DNA from: CAYMUG01 sp964393575
Lineage (GTDB): Bacteria > Patescibacteriota > Minisyncoccia > Spechtbacterales > 2-12-FULL-38-22
Length of the DNA stretch: 38,654 bases
Direction: 5' to 3'
Assembly: GCA_964393575.1 (NCBI GenBank)
Contig: CAYMUG010000005.1
Coordinates: 1 to 38,654 of the forward strand
Shown in pieces: positions 1-8,031 of this stretch (the first letter of the stretch is position 1; each line of letters starts with the position of its first letter). Position numbers and translations under genes: made by a program. Below the pieces are notes generated by a model. The model made no database searches and was not told the DNA's origin. It saw only the letters and a program-made list of their open reading frames with translations.

Positions 1-76
1 GTCCTTGGGATTTGTAATTTACGATTTGCCCCCCGCTTCACCGATCCGTCAGCTAGCGGAGAGTAGACGGCGAGCG
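1..76. other. Spacer downstream of frr
   Basis: This short stretch follows the frr stop on the minus strand and holds no gene I can support. It contains a weak inverted repeat (CCGTC at about 46-50 and GACGG at about 67-71) and an AT-rich start resembling the 7-base periodic spacers elsewhere in the window. The window edge cuts it, so its full structure cannot be judged. Confidence 0.4.
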
Positions 77-625
77 TTAATTACTCATAATATCCTCTTC
101 TTTTGCTTTGATGGTTTCCTCTACCTTATTGTTGTAATCATTTATCATATTTTGTACTTTATCTTTTTGTGCAAACTTTTCGTCTTCGGAGATTTCTTTG
201 TTTTTTTCTTTTTCCTCTATATTTTTTACAGCATCTTCTCTGATATTGCGTATTGCAACTTTTGCTTCTTCACCCTGCTTGTGCACATCTTTCACAATTT
301 CTTTTCGTTTTTCCTCGGTAACAGGCGGCAGGTTGATACGCAGAGTATTGCTTTCTACATTGGGATTAAGATCCGCTTCCGACTGCAGAATTGCTTTCTG
401 TATATTTTCAATGGTACCGGGATCCCACGGCTGTATTACAATTTGATCCGATTGGGGTACGCTGATGGAGGCAAGTTCTTTTATTGTAAGTTTTGCATTG
501 TATGCTTCCACTTCTATATCTTCAATCATAGAAGCACTTGCCCTTCCGACTCTTAAAGGTTTTAACGAATCTTTTAGATTCTCCAAAGTTTTTTCCAGTT
601 TTTGTTTAAGTTCATCTTCTTCCAT
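77..625 (-). CDS. frr: Ribosome recycling factor
   Basis: RRF releases ribosomes from mRNA after termination, together with EF-G. The 182-residue length is normal for the family. The N-terminal helix carries the conserved LKPLRVGRASASM segment (about residues 21-33), and PPVTEEKRKEIVKDVHKQGE (about 100-119) is the typical hinge and domain I helix; the C-terminal helix is rich in Lys and Glu. The ATG lies 2 nt after the holB stop, so it is the last gene of a glycosyltransferase-holB-frr operon. There is no Shine-Dalgarno site; the start follows AATAATT. Identification is secure. Confidence 0.97.
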   Translation of the reverse strand: MEEDELKQKLEKTLENLKDSLKPLRVGRASASMIEDIEVEAYNAKLTIKELASISVPQSDQIVIQPWDPGTIENIQKAILQSEADLNPNVESNTLRINLPPVTEEKRKEIVKDVHKQGEEAKVAIRNIREDAVKNIEEKEKNKEISEDEKFAQKDKVQNMINDYNNKVEETIKAKEEDIMSN

Positions 626-627
626 AA

Positions 628-1446
628 TTATTGAATTTGTACAGCTAAATTATTGAGCGAATATTTTATGTTAGCGTTTGTTTTATATTGAGATTTATAA
701 ACACGAAAAAGATCTTCTGTAAATTGGTTTGCCTTCTCAGTACGAGCATGCTCCATCCATACCTTCAGCGCCTCTAGTAACTCGTCTTTCTCCTGTATTG
801 TCGCATATTTTTCTGCGATTTTAAATCTATCCGTCATTGAAAGCTTTAAGAAATTGCCGCAATCCTTTTTATATGCCTCTATCTTCTGCTTGTAAGAATT
901 ATCTTCCAGCATCTCGGCGGCAACGCGCGGACGCCCGGACCAATGAATTTTCAAACTTTGTATCGATGTCGTATCAAGCCATTTTTCTATTAAAACATCC
1001 GGCACATAGTTAAACTTTATTTCCAGACATCGCGACCTGATAGTTTCAAGCAGCATTTCAGGGTGAGCGGTTACCAAAAAAAAGATTGTGTGTTTTTTGG
1101 GTTCTTCCAAACTCTTTAGAAGAGTATTTGCCGTTTCTTTTCTCAAACGTTCTGCATTGTTTAATATTACAATTTTATATTTTCCCTGAAAAGGTGCAAC
1201 ATTAAGCTGTTTTAAAATGTCCCGCGCGTCTTTTATTGGTAAGGGGGTTTGGATGTATATAATATCCGGCGGAGTTGAAGACGTCTCGGAAGGAGATTGA
1301 TCAAGCAATCTATAAGCTAACATATCAGCAAACCTATATTTGCCAATACCCTCGGGTCCGCTAAATAAATAAGCATGAGCGAGCTCATTATTCTGGTGCG
1401 CTTTTTCAAGCATTTCAAATTGCTTTTTATGAAACACTCGCTTCAT
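628..1446 (-). CDS. holB: DNA polymerase III delta' subunit (clamp-loader AAA+ protein)
   Basis: This 272-residue protein has the DnaX/HolB clamp-loader fold. It shows a P-loop-like GPEGIGKYR (about residues 30-38), a TLLKSLEEPKKHTIFFLVT segment (about 108-126) and the sensor region ETIRSRCLEIKF (about 134-145). The zinc-binding Cys cluster of DnaX is absent and the P-loop is degenerate (KYR rather than KT/S), as expected for the non-hydrolysing delta' subunit. It would work in the clamp loader that places the sliding clamp on DNA. Its start overlaps the glycosyltransferase end by 20 nt and frr follows after 2 nt. A short DnaX paralogue is the alternative, but the P-loop argues against it. 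Confidence 0.88.
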   Translation of the reverse strand: MKRVFHKKQFEMLEKAHQNNELAHAYLFSGPEGIGKYRFADMLAYRLLDQSPSETSSTPPDIIYIQTPLPIKDARDILKQLNVAPFQGKYKIVILNNAERLRKETANTLLKSLEEPKKHTIFFLVTAHPEMLLETIRSRCLEIKFNYVPDVLIEKWLDTTSIQSLKIHWSGRPRVAAEMLEDNSYKQKIEAYKKDCGNFLKLSMTDRFKIAEKYATIQEKDELLEALKVWMEHARTEKANQFTEDLFRVYKSQYKTNANIKYSLNNLAVQIQ

Positions 1447-2599
1447 GATATAATATTCTTTTTAAGATCCGCCTAAATTCCCCTTTAAACCTTTCTTTAT
1501 TAAATTTATTGCCTATACCTTGAATCATCTGTGTATTATAATCGGCATAACTTTTATTAAGGCGCATTACACCTTCCGCAAGCACTGCCGGATGGGAATT
1601 CTCAAAAAACTCTCCGCTTACACCTTCTATTACACTTTCAAGTACACCGCCTTCTTTAAAGGCAAGAACCGGTTTTCCGAAAAGCATTGCTTCTACCGCA
1701 GAAATACCGAAATCCTCTTTCCCCGGATAAATATAAGCACGGCATCGTTTATAACACTCTTTTACTATATTATCGGGTTGCCATCCCAGAAAGTAAATAT
1801 TATCCGAAGCCATCTTTTTTAACTTCTTTTTCTGTGGACCATCGCCGATTATAACAAGAGGGTATTTCATTTTACTGAACGCCTCAACAGCTAAATCAAT
1901 ATTTTTATAGTCCTGAAGCTGTGAAACAATAAGAAAAAAATTATTAGGAAGTTTGCTAAGCACCTCCTTCGTTTCGTTTTTTTGCGCCTTGGAGCCGTTA
2001 TCCATCATATCCGTAGTTACAGAGGGATAAATAATAAAAGAGTCACGTTTATAAACCTTCCTTATTCTTTTTTTGGTATCTTTAGAATTAGCAATAAAAT
2101 AGTCCACTCTATAGGCTGAATTGTAATCCCATATACGGAAAAAATGTAGTGCTATTTTTTCTAAAATTTTTGCGGGACTCTGTATTTTTTTTGTTTTTGT
2201 ATTCGGTTCTTTTAACTCCCAGAGATACTTAGTTGGTGTGTGGCAATAGGATATATGCAGTGTGTCGGGGCCCGTTATTACACCCTTTGAAAAAAATGAG
2301 GAGGAAGAAACTACGATATCATACCCCTGCAGGTCTATATTCTCCACGGCAGGGATAGCAAAAGGCGCCATATAACGAAACCTTTTTTTAAATATACCTG
2401 GAAATTTTTGCAAAAAAGAGGTGTGTATATCCGCAGAGGCAAAATAAGTGTCGGTGAGTTGTTTATCATAAAAAAGTGTATATATAGGAGCTTCCGGAAA
2501 AATATTATGCATAATATGCAGAACGCGTTCCGCGCCCCCGAACTGGGTAATATGGTCGTGCACCAAAGCTACTTTTAGTTTTTTGTTTTCTTCATTCAT
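1427..2599 (-). CDS. Glycosyltransferase family 4 (WbaZ-like)
   Basis: This is a GT-B retaining glycosyltransferase of 390 residues, probably adding a hexose from a nucleotide sugar to a surface polysaccharide or lipid carrier. The N-terminus KVALVHDHITQFGGAERVL (about 9-27), followed by FPEAPIYTLFYD, is typical of the WbaZ-like mannosyltransferase group. The C-terminal nucleotide-sugar site has the EX7E motif in EDFGISAVEA (about 295-304), followed by GKPVLAFKEGG. It is the first gene of the operon with holB and frr, and its 3' end overlaps holB. Before the ATG sits a TTTTGTGAG/CGAACAAAA hairpin also found at other starts. Donor and acceptor cannot be told from sequence. Confidence 0.9.
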   Translation of the reverse strand: MNEENKKLKVALVHDHITQFGGAERVLHIMHNIFPEAPIYTLFYDKQLTDTYFASADIHTSFLQKFPGIFKKRFRYMAPFAIPAVENIDLQGYDIVVSSSSFFSKGVITGPDTLHISYCHTPTKYLWELKEPNTKTKKIQSPAKILEKIALHFFRIWDYNSAYRVDYFIANSKDTKKRIRKVYKRDSFIIYPSVTTDMMDNGSKAQKNETKEVLSKLPNNFFLIVSQLQDYKNIDLAVEAFSKMKYPLVIIGDGPQKKKLKKMASDNIYFLGWQPDNIVKECYKRCRAYIYPGKEDFGISAVEAMLFGKPVLAFKEGGVLESVIEGVSGEFFENSHPAVLAEGVMRLNKSYADYNTQMIQGIGNKFNKERFKGEFRRILKRILYHEASVS

Positions 2600-2894
2600 G
2601 GTTTTGTTCGCTTACTCTCACAAAACAACAGAATAACATAATAACCGAGTAACATATTTTGTTCGGCTACGCCTCACAAAATAAATTCTAATTTCAAAAC
2701 GACACTAAACTCTAAACAAGATCAAATGACTAAAATACAAAATTCAAAACAGTTTAGGATTTAGAACATTTGAATTTTGACGTGCCTGCCGGCAGGCAGG
2801 GATATTAGAATTTAGGATTTTTAAGATGTTAATCTGTTCTTTTGTTATTTTGTCATTTGTCATTTGTTGTTAGTTGTCGGTTGTTAGTTGTTAG
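2600..2894 (-). repeat. Hairpin and 7-base periodic spacer between mreB and the glycosyltransferase
   Basis: This 295-base spacer has no gene. It contains two copies of the start-proximal hairpin motif (2604-2629 and 2658-2687; inner stem GGC-GTA-GCC in the second). A perfect inverted repeat CAAAATTCAAA/TTTGAATTTTG lies at 2738-2748 and 2769-2779, and a CCTGCC-GGCAGG palindrome near 2785-2800. A run from about 2846 to 2894 steps in 7 bases (TTTGTCA, TTTGTCA, TTTGTTG, TTAGTTG). TTTAGGA/TTTAGAA units suggest the whole spacer is a degraded foldback array. Confidence 0.7.
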
Positions 2895-3911
2895 TTACTT
2901 CTTAGACATTATACTGCGCTTATATGTCTCAAGGTTTTCCAGAGCTAAACCGGTACCCTTTGCTACACACAACAACGGGTCATCTGCGGGATATGCCGGA
3001 ACACCTGTAGCTTCTTTTATCAAATCGTCTAAATTATTTAAAAGCGCACCCCCGCCCGTGAGAATCATACCCTTATCCATTACGTCAGCGGAAATTTCTG
3101 GCGGGGTTTCCCTTAAAACCTTCTTTATGGTAAAAATTATGTCTTTTAACTGTTCGCTAATAGAGTTTGTAATTTCATTAGTTTTTACCTCTATATTTTT
3201 GGGCAGCCCATCTGCAAGATCCCGGCCGCGCAATTCATAAGAATCTTCTTCCTCTTGCGGAAGCGCGCTTCCCACTTGTTTTTTAATTTCCTCTGCTGTA
3301 ATTTCACCTACAGCTAAATTGTACTTATTCTTAATATGGGAGATAATAGCGCCGTCTATTTTATCGCCTCCTACGCGACTGGACGCGCTTGCTACTATAC
3401 CTCCCAGAGATATTACCGCAACTTCGGTGGTTCCACCACCTATATCAACGACCATATTACCACTCGGAGAATTAATAGGTATTCCTGTCCCTATTGCAGC
3501 CAAAACAGGTTCTTTGACGACATATGCCGCTTTGGCTCCCGCATTTATTGTGCTTTGAACAACAGCCCTTCTTTCCGTAGAGGTAATTCCGGCAGGCACC
3601 GAAACCATAACTTCCGGCTTAAAAAGCCGCAACCTCCCCGAAGCTTTATTCATAAAATAACGTATCATAGATTCAGTAACTCTATAGTCAGCAATAACTC
3701 CATCTTTAAGGGGACGATGCGCTATAATGCTGTCAGGAGTCATTCCTATCATATGCTTACCTTCCTGGCCTACAGCCAATATAGTATTGTCCGTAACTGA
3801 AACCGCAACCACTGAAGGTTCGTTCAAAATAATACCTTTTTTGGGAATATAAACCAGAGAATTTGCTGTTCCCAGATCAATCCCTACTTTTTTAGGTGAG
3901 AAAAATGACAT
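2895..3911 (-). CDS. mreB: Rod-shape actin homologue MreB
   Basis: MreB polymerises under the inner membrane and guides cell-wall synthesis. From the chosen ATG at 3911 the protein is 338 residues, the usual size. The start gives MSFFSPKKVGIDLGTANSLV, the canonical N-terminus with phosphate-1 motif; an ATG 36 nt upstream only adds an atypical extension. Phosphate-2 is MVVDIGGGTTEVAV, and the adenosine motif is GMILTGGGALLNNLDDLI near residue 285. murA lies upstream on the same strand, separated by a foldback element, so shape and peptidoglycan genes are linked. No Shine-Dalgarno site is visible; the start follows GTAAAATT. Confidence 0.97.
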   Translation of the reverse strand: MSFFSPKKVGIDLGTANSLVYIPKKGIILNEPSVVAVSVTDNTILAVGQEGKHMIGMTPDSIIAHRPLKDGVIADYRVTESMIRYFMNKASGRLRLFKPEVMVSVPAGITSTERRAVVQSTINAGAKAAYVVKEPVLAAIGTGIPINSPSGNMVVDIGGGTTEVAVISLGGIVASASSRVGGDKIDGAIISHIKNKYNLAVGEITAEEIKKQVGSALPQEEEDSYELRGRDLADGLPKNIEVKTNEITNSISEQLKDIIFTIKKVLRETPPEISADVMDKGMILTGGGALLNNLDDLIKEATGVPAYPADDPLLCVAKGTGLALENLETYKRSIMSKK

Positions 3912-3934
3912 AATTTTACTCGTTATACTCGCAA

Positions 3935-4099
3935 AATACAATAACAATGACCATGACTATGACTATGAAACCACTGTGACAATAACAATGATTATGACAT
4001 ACATCTTTATATTATCGTCATAGTATAGTTATGATTATGGTGATTAGTTGTTATGGTTATTGTTATAGTAATAGTGCTATCCGCCGGCCGGCGGATAGT
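3935..4099 (-). repeat. Foldback element with 6-base periodic arms between murA and mreB
   Basis: The left half is built of TGACYA-like hexamers (AATGAC, CATGAC, TATGAC, TATGAA) and the right half of the complementary GTYATR type (GTCATA, TTATGA, TTATGG, GTTATG). The two can form a long imperfect hairpin in which many arm differences are A/G or C/T, compatible with G-U pairs in RNA. It ends in a perfect 22-bp palindrome at 4077-4098 (CTATCCGCCGG and its complement), 3 nt from the murA stop. It is the same class as the elements at 9935, 22189 and 28822. Confidence 0.7.
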
Positions 4100-4101
4100 C
4101 C

Positions 4102-5361
4102 TTATACTCTTTCTATTTTTGCTCCCAATTCCTGTAGCCTCTCGTCTATTCTCTCATATCCTTTATCTACTTGAAAGGCATCCTGTAAAATAGTTTCTCC
4201 TTTAGCAACGAGACCCGCTATAATAAGTGACATTCCTCCGCGAATATCTTTCCCTTTTATTTTAACACCTTTCAACTTTGTGGGCCCCCTAACTTCCGCC
4301 CTATGAGGATCAATAATTTTAACGTTAGCGCCCATTTTTTTTAGTTCTTCTAAATAATTAAGCCGTGCAGGGTAAAGCGGATCATGTATTAACGTTTTTC
4401 CGCGACATTGAGTCGCGAGAACTCCGAGCGGGGATTGGAGGTCGGTGGGTATGCCCGGATATATCATCGTCTGCACCTGAAACAGATTAAATTTAGGAGA
4501 CGTTTTTACTTTAATAGTTTGCTTGTCTTCCGCCTCAAGATTAGCTCCGGCTCTTTTTAGCTTTTGCAGCAACAATTCCAAGTGTTCTGTCGGAAAATTT
4601 TTAATTGTGATCTCACCTCCTACTGCAATTCCCGCAATCACAAAACTGCCGGCTTCTATATAATCCGGTACAATACTGTGGTCGGCTCCGGCAAGCTTTT
4701 TTGCGCCTACTACCCTTATTCTGTGCTGCGGCAACAAAGAAACTCTGGCTCCCATTTTGTTCAAAAATTCAGCAAGATTATGGGTATGCGGCTCTTCGGC
4801 GACAATGGAAATATCCAACATTCCCGGAGTTCCGGCAGCGTACATTAAAACGTTCTCGCTTGCTGTAACGCTGAATTCATCCAGGGCTATCTTTCTTGTT
4901 GTTATATGACGTCGGGGTTTCTTTATCTCAAAGTATTTTTTTTGTTTGCTTATCTCAAAGCCCAAATCCGAAAAAGCATTGAAATGCGTGTCAAACGGAC
5001 GCTTGCCTATCTTATCTCCTCCCGGATAAGGCATTTTGACGTATTTAAATCTGGCCAAAAGAGGGCCAAGCAAAACTACTGAAGATCGGAGTTTAGAAAC
5101 CTTATTAAAAGGTAGATTTTCAGGGTTAACGTTCCTGTTTGTTATATGGACAACACTTCCCTCTCTTTTAACATCGCTTCCCATATCACCTAAAATATCT
5201 AACATCAGCTGTACATCCTGTATATCGGGTACGTTGTAAAGCAGGCATTGTTTATCAGTAAGCAAAGTGGCGGCAATAATTTTTGTTGCCGCATTTTTAC
5301 TACCCTGGACATTAATACTGCCCTCGAGTTTATTACCTCCTTGTATATAAAAGGATTCCAT
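4102..5361 (-). CDS. murA: UDP-N-acetylglucosamine 1-carboxyvinyltransferase, Cys-to-Asp variant
   Basis: MurA transfers enolpyruvate from PEP to UDP-GlcNAc, the first committed step of peptidoglycan synthesis. The 419-residue length is normal, and the GSKNAA motif with Lys22-Asn23 is present. The catalytic loop normally reads PGGCAIG; here it reads PGGDKIG, putting Asp116 (codon at 5014-5016) where E. coli has Cys115. Asp at this site is known in Mycobacterium, Chlamydia and Borrelia MurA, which stay active but resist fosfomycin. Such resistance is therefore predicted here but not shown. The C-terminal DIRGGMSLIIAGLVAKGET motif is intact. The gene is divergent from the PEGA gene and upstream of mreB. 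Confidence 0.97.
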   Translation of the reverse strand: MESFYIQGGNKLEGSINVQGSKNAATKIIAATLLTDKQCLLYNVPDIQDVQLMLDILGDMGSDVKREGSVVHITNRNVNPENLPFNKVSKLRSSVVLLGPLLARFKYVKMPYPGGDKIGKRPFDTHFNAFSDLGFEISKQKKYFEIKKPRRHITTRKIALDEFSVTASENVLMYAAGTPGMLDISIVAEEPHTHNLAEFLNKMGARVSLLPQHRIRVVGAKKLAGADHSIVPDYIEAGSFVIAGIAVGGEITIKNFPTEHLELLLQKLKRAGANLEAEDKQTIKVKTSPKFNLFQVQTMIYPGIPTDLQSPLGVLATQCRGKTLIHDPLYPARLNYLEELKKMGANVKIIDPHRAEVRGPTKLKGVKIKGKDIRGGMSLIIAGLVAKGETILQDAFQVDKGYERIDERLQELGAKIERV

Positions 5362-5466
5362 AAATAACTATTGCAATTACTGAGCATTTATAATATCACA
5401 AATATTGTCAATTTCAAGCATTTAGCATAAGGTGCATATTAATATTATTATGATATAGTAAAAATA
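5362..5466. promoter_or_regulatory. Divergent promoter region murA / PEGA gene
   Basis: This 105-bp AT-rich spacer separates divergent starts, so it must hold promoters for both. For murA, minus-strand TTGAAA, 16 bases, then TATTAT is the best match, placing the start of transcription some tens of bases before the ATG. For the plus-strand gene only loose TATTAT/TATGAT boxes are visible. No Shine-Dalgarno site precedes either start. Confidence 0.45.
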
Positions 5467-6900
5467 ATGGAATGGAAAACAAGAAAAAGAATGTTTTTTA
5501 TTTTTGTGGGGCTGTTTTTTATAATTGTCCCTGTTGTGGTGTTGTTTACTCAGGGCTACAGGGTAAATTTAGACGAGTTAGAGCTTGTAAAAACAGGGGG
5601 CATAGACCTGGACATAAAAACACTTGATACTAGAGTATATTTGGATAATGAATTATCTGTAGAAACTAATTTCTTTTTCAGGAATGCGGTGTTCCGCAAT
5701 ATTATTCCGGGCACTTACAACGTACGTGCAGAAAAAGAAGGGCACAAGACATGGGAAAAAAATATTGAAGTAAAAGAGCGTAGGGTTTCAAAATATTTAT
5801 TTGTGCGTTTGTTCCCCGAAAAGGCCCAAACAAGTACGCTTGCCCGTAATGTCCGAAATGTTTTTATGGCTCCCGACAAAAAGCACGCACTTATCACCAC
5901 CAGCGACACCCTTTCTTCACAAGAAGGTGCTCAACAAACCTTACAACTAAATCTGTTATCAATAGAAGATGATATCACCTCGCAACCGGTTATAACACTT
6001 AAGGCAGGTGAAAGAGTTGAGGAGGTTAAGTGGTCAACTAACGCGGAGGTGTTTTATATAAATATAAATTCCGAAAGGCGAAACCTGATTTATACCGGAT
6101 CGGTAAATAATCCACAGAGCCTTACAAACTGGAGTGATTTTATAAACTTTTCTTACGGTATAGCCCTGGAGGAAAACAATAAAATCATACCTACAAGCTC
6201 TCAGGATTCACTTTATGTAATGAGAAAAACGCAGGAGGGAACATTTTCTTTGGACAAAATAGAGGAAGAACCCCAAATAATAATGCCAAACCTTATCCAA
6301 AATGTTGCCGCATTTGAGTTTGCGCATGGTAATATATATTACCAGGACAATGAAGGTGGCTTAAACATGTTCATTTCCGAAGAAAATCAAACACGCGAAT
6401 TAAGCAACGCCGCTGATATGCCTGATCCTGAAAACACAAGAAAAATTATCCCGCGTATAGATGATAAAGCAGCGCTTGTGTTGAATAATAACGAATTGTT
6501 TTTATGGAGAGAAGAAGAGCCGCTTCAAAAAATATCAAAAGATGTTTTAGAGGCTCGTTTCGGAAACAAAAAAATCATGTACTGGCAACAAAATCAAGTT
6601 GTAGTATATTGGCTGGAAGAAGTATTCGGTCCGCCGAAACGGAATCCCGGAGACAAAGAAGTTATAAATGAATTTAATAACATCACTAAAGTGGATTGGT
6701 TATTTGAAGGAGCAAACCAATTAGGCATATTAACAGATAAAAATGTCGTATTTACTGAAATTGATTCACGCGGAGGCAGGTATTACAAAAAGTATACACG
6801 AAATCCGCAAGAGTATTTATTCTCTTCAAATTCCGAGCAAGACGCCGTTTTCTATATAAGTCCGGAAAATCACTTAATGCGTATTGACGCAACTATATAA
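5467..6900 (+). CDS. Membrane-anchored PEGA-domain protein with beta-propeller-like region
   Basis: This 477-residue protein has one N-terminal membrane helix (about 10-29, MFFIFVGLFFIIVPVVVLFT). A PEGA domain follows (about 45-115), with the signature IIPGTYNVRAEKEGHKTWEK and a strand ending LFVRLFP. The rest is rich in beta-strand-like repeats such as NEVFLW- and VVYWL-type segments, suggesting a WD/YVTN-like propeller outside the membrane. PEGA domains are common in surface proteins, but the function here is unknown. It is one of the few plus-strand genes, divergent from murA, and is followed 46 nt later by a tiny basic gene. The start choice is supported by the membrane helix directly after it. 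Confidence 0.8.
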   Translation: MEWKTRKRMFFIFVGLFFIIVPVVVLFTQGYRVNLDELELVKTGGIDLDIKTLDTRVYLDNELSVETNFFFRNAVFRNIIPGTYNVRAEKEGHKTWEKNIEVKERRVSKYLFVRLFPEKAQTSTLARNVRNVFMAPDKKHALITTSDTLSSQEGAQQTLQLNLLSIEDDITSQPVITLKAGERVEEVKWSTNAEVFYININSERRNLIYTGSVNNPQSLTNWSDFINFSYGIALEENNKIIPTSSQDSLYVMRKTQEGTFSLDKIEEEPQIIMPNLIQNVAAFEFAHGNIYYQDNEGGLNMFISEENQTRELSNAADMPDPENTRKIIPRIDDKAALVLNNNELFLWREEEPLQKISKDVLEARFGNKKIMYWQQNQVVVYWLEEVFGPPKRNPGDKEVINEFNNITKVDWLFEGANQLGILTDKNVVFTEIDSRGGRYYKKYTRNPQEYLFSSNSEQDAVFYISPENHLMRIDATI

Positions 6901-6946
6901 TTATGGCAACATAAATTAGTATTAATAAGAAAGAACATTTTTTACC

Positions 6947-7039
6947 ATGGGTACTAAATTAAAAGAAAAACGAAAATCCGTTAAACGAAGAAGGCGTAAA
7001 AAAATGCGTCGCGCTCATCGTCATAAAAAGAAAAAATAG
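6947..7039 (+). CDS. 30-residue basic protein, AURKAIP1/COX24 (mS38-like) type
   Basis: The frame starting ATGGGTACT encodes 30 residues, with the core KSVKRRRRKKMRRAHRHKKK. The KRRRKKM-x-x-H-x-x-K pattern matches the AURKAIP1/COX24 domain of mitochondrial mS38, and short bacterial proteins of this kind are annotated near ribosomal genes. A role as a small-subunit ribosomal protein is inferred. It is too short for usual gene callers. It lies convergent to rpsI with a shared hairpin between them, and no other frame explains this stretch. About two thirds of its residues are Lys or Arg. Confidence 0.7.
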   Translation: MGTKLKEKRKSVKRRRRKKMRRAHRHKKKK

Positions 7040-7060
7040 GGCATCTTTATTTAGGAATAA

Positions 7061-7098
7061 ATTATAAAACCGCTTCGAAAAGCGGTTTTATAATTTTT
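7061..7098. terminator. Bidirectional terminator between the mS38-like gene and rpsI
   Basis: There is a perfect 15-bp stem (7061-7075 with 7080-7094), a CGAA loop and a run of T on the plus side. The complementary A-rich flank gives a U-run on the minus transcript as well. It sits exactly between two converging genes. Confidence 0.85.
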
Positions 7099-7546
7099 AT
7101 CGTTTTCTCCACTGTGGCGCGCGTCTCGCCTTTTTCAGGCCGTACTTCTTCCTTTCTTTCTTGCGAGGATCGCGCTTGAGGAAGCCTGATTTTTTAAAAC
7201 GATTGTGCAATTCCGGGTCATACTTAACGAGAGCGCGTGCAATACCGTGACGTGTAGCGTCAGCTTGTCCGCGCACACCCCCTCCTTTTGTTTGAACGGT
7301 AATATAAAATTGTTCCAGCATCTTTATTTTTCTTAAGGGTGCGTTTGCTACAGTAGAAAGTTCCTCCGTCTTGAAATAATCAGTATAATTTTTTCCGTTC
7401 ACTGTAATGCCGGCATTCTTTTTGGTCGCGGGTATAACACGAACACGCGAAACAGAGGTTTTTCTCCTTCCTACAGCTTCGTAATATTTTTGCTTCTTTG
7501 TTGAAGATTTTTTAGTTGTTGTTTTTTTTGTTTTTGCCTCAGCCAT
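7097..7546 (-). CDS. rpsI: 30S ribosomal protein uS9
   Basis: The family core is clear: YYEAVGRRKTSVSRVRVIP (about 22-40), GGGVRGQADATRHGIARAL (about 90-108) and a C-terminus KKARRAPQWRKR, whose basic tail reaches the P-site tRNA on the small subunit. At 149 residues it is slightly long because of a Lys/Thr-rich N-terminal extension of about 20 residues. It is the last gene of the alpha-operon cluster; the spacer to rplM is a 7-base periodic array. The start follows ATAAATAGCT without a Shine-Dalgarno site. Confidence 0.97.
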   Translation of the reverse strand: MAEAKTKKTTTKKSSTKKQKYYEAVGRRKTSVSRVRVIPATKKNAGITVNGKNYTDYFKTEELSTVANAPLRKIKMLEQFYITVQTKGGGVRGQADATRHGIARALVKYDPELHNRFKKSGFLKRDPRKKERKKYGLKKARRAPQWRKR

Positions 7547-7642
7547 AGCTATTTATAATTGAATTTGTTATTTGTCATCTGCTATTTTTATTAGTGATTT
7601 GTTGTAAGTTGTCGGTTGTTTGTTGTCAGTTACTAGTCAGAA
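7547..7642 (-). repeat. 7-base periodic spacer rplM-rpsI
   Basis: On the plus strand the spacer steps in heptamers (TAAGTTG, TCGGTTG, TTTGTTG, TCAGTTA). On the transcribed minus strand this is a TGACAAC/AAACAAC-type sequence almost without G. It fills the gap between the rplM stop and the rpsI start and belongs to the same class as 2846-2894 and 10561-10605. Confidence 0.6.
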
Positions 7643-8026
7643 TTACTGAATAATTAGTCTTTTCAACCTGGGTTTTTGCAGGCGATTTTTGGGTAACATC
7701 CTTTTTACCGCAAGTTGCATTAATTTTTCAGGGCTTTGTTGACGAAGTTCCTCAAAACTCGTTCCGTAAATTCCTCCCGGATAACCGGAATGCCGCCAAT
7801 ATATTTTGTCACGTGTCTTTTTGCCGGTTACCACCACTTTATCCGCGTTTTTAACGACTACATTGGTCTCACCTCCACGATGCGGCATATAAGAAGGCAG
7901 GTGTTTATCCTGCAGATAAAAAGCGGCATCACTTGCTATACGACCCAAAACTTTGCCATTAGCATCCAGGACAATCTCTTTATCAGTTTTTTTTGCGGCG
8001 GATTTTTTTGTTTGATCTTGTGCCAT
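7643..8026 (-). CDS. rplM: 50S ribosomal protein uL13
   Basis: uL13 is an early-assembling large-subunit protein. Typical motifs are VLDANGKVLGRIASDAA (about 19-35), VVVKNADKVVVTGKK (about 56-70), the YWRHSGYPGGI segment and the C-terminal AVKRMLPKNRLQKPRLKRL. At 127 residues it is shorter than the usual 140 or so: the sequence stops right after the RLKRLIIQ strand and lacks the usual final extension of about 15-20 residues. Its ATG lies 5 nt after the rplQ stop, so the pair is almost certainly co-transcribed. Confidence 0.96.
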   Translation of the reverse strand: MAQDQTKKSAAKKTDKEIVLDANGKVLGRIASDAAFYLQDKHLPSYMPHRGGETNVVVKNADKVVVTGKKTRDKIYWRHSGYPGGIYGTSFEELRQQSPEKLMQLAVKRMLPKNRLQKPRLKRLIIQ

Positions 8027-8031
8027 ATTAT

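Noticed and set aside
5..556. Plus-strand open frame of 183 residues opposite frr
   Set aside because: It is Phe- and Ile-rich antisense of a clear frr gene, with no start signal or family match.
2846..2894. Periodic repeats as a CRISPR array
   Set aside because: Units are 6-7 bases, degenerate and without spacers, and no cas genes are present.
3336..3800. Plus-strand open frame of 154 residues opposite mreB
   Set aside because: Antisense shadow of a highly conserved gene; composition is not protein-like.
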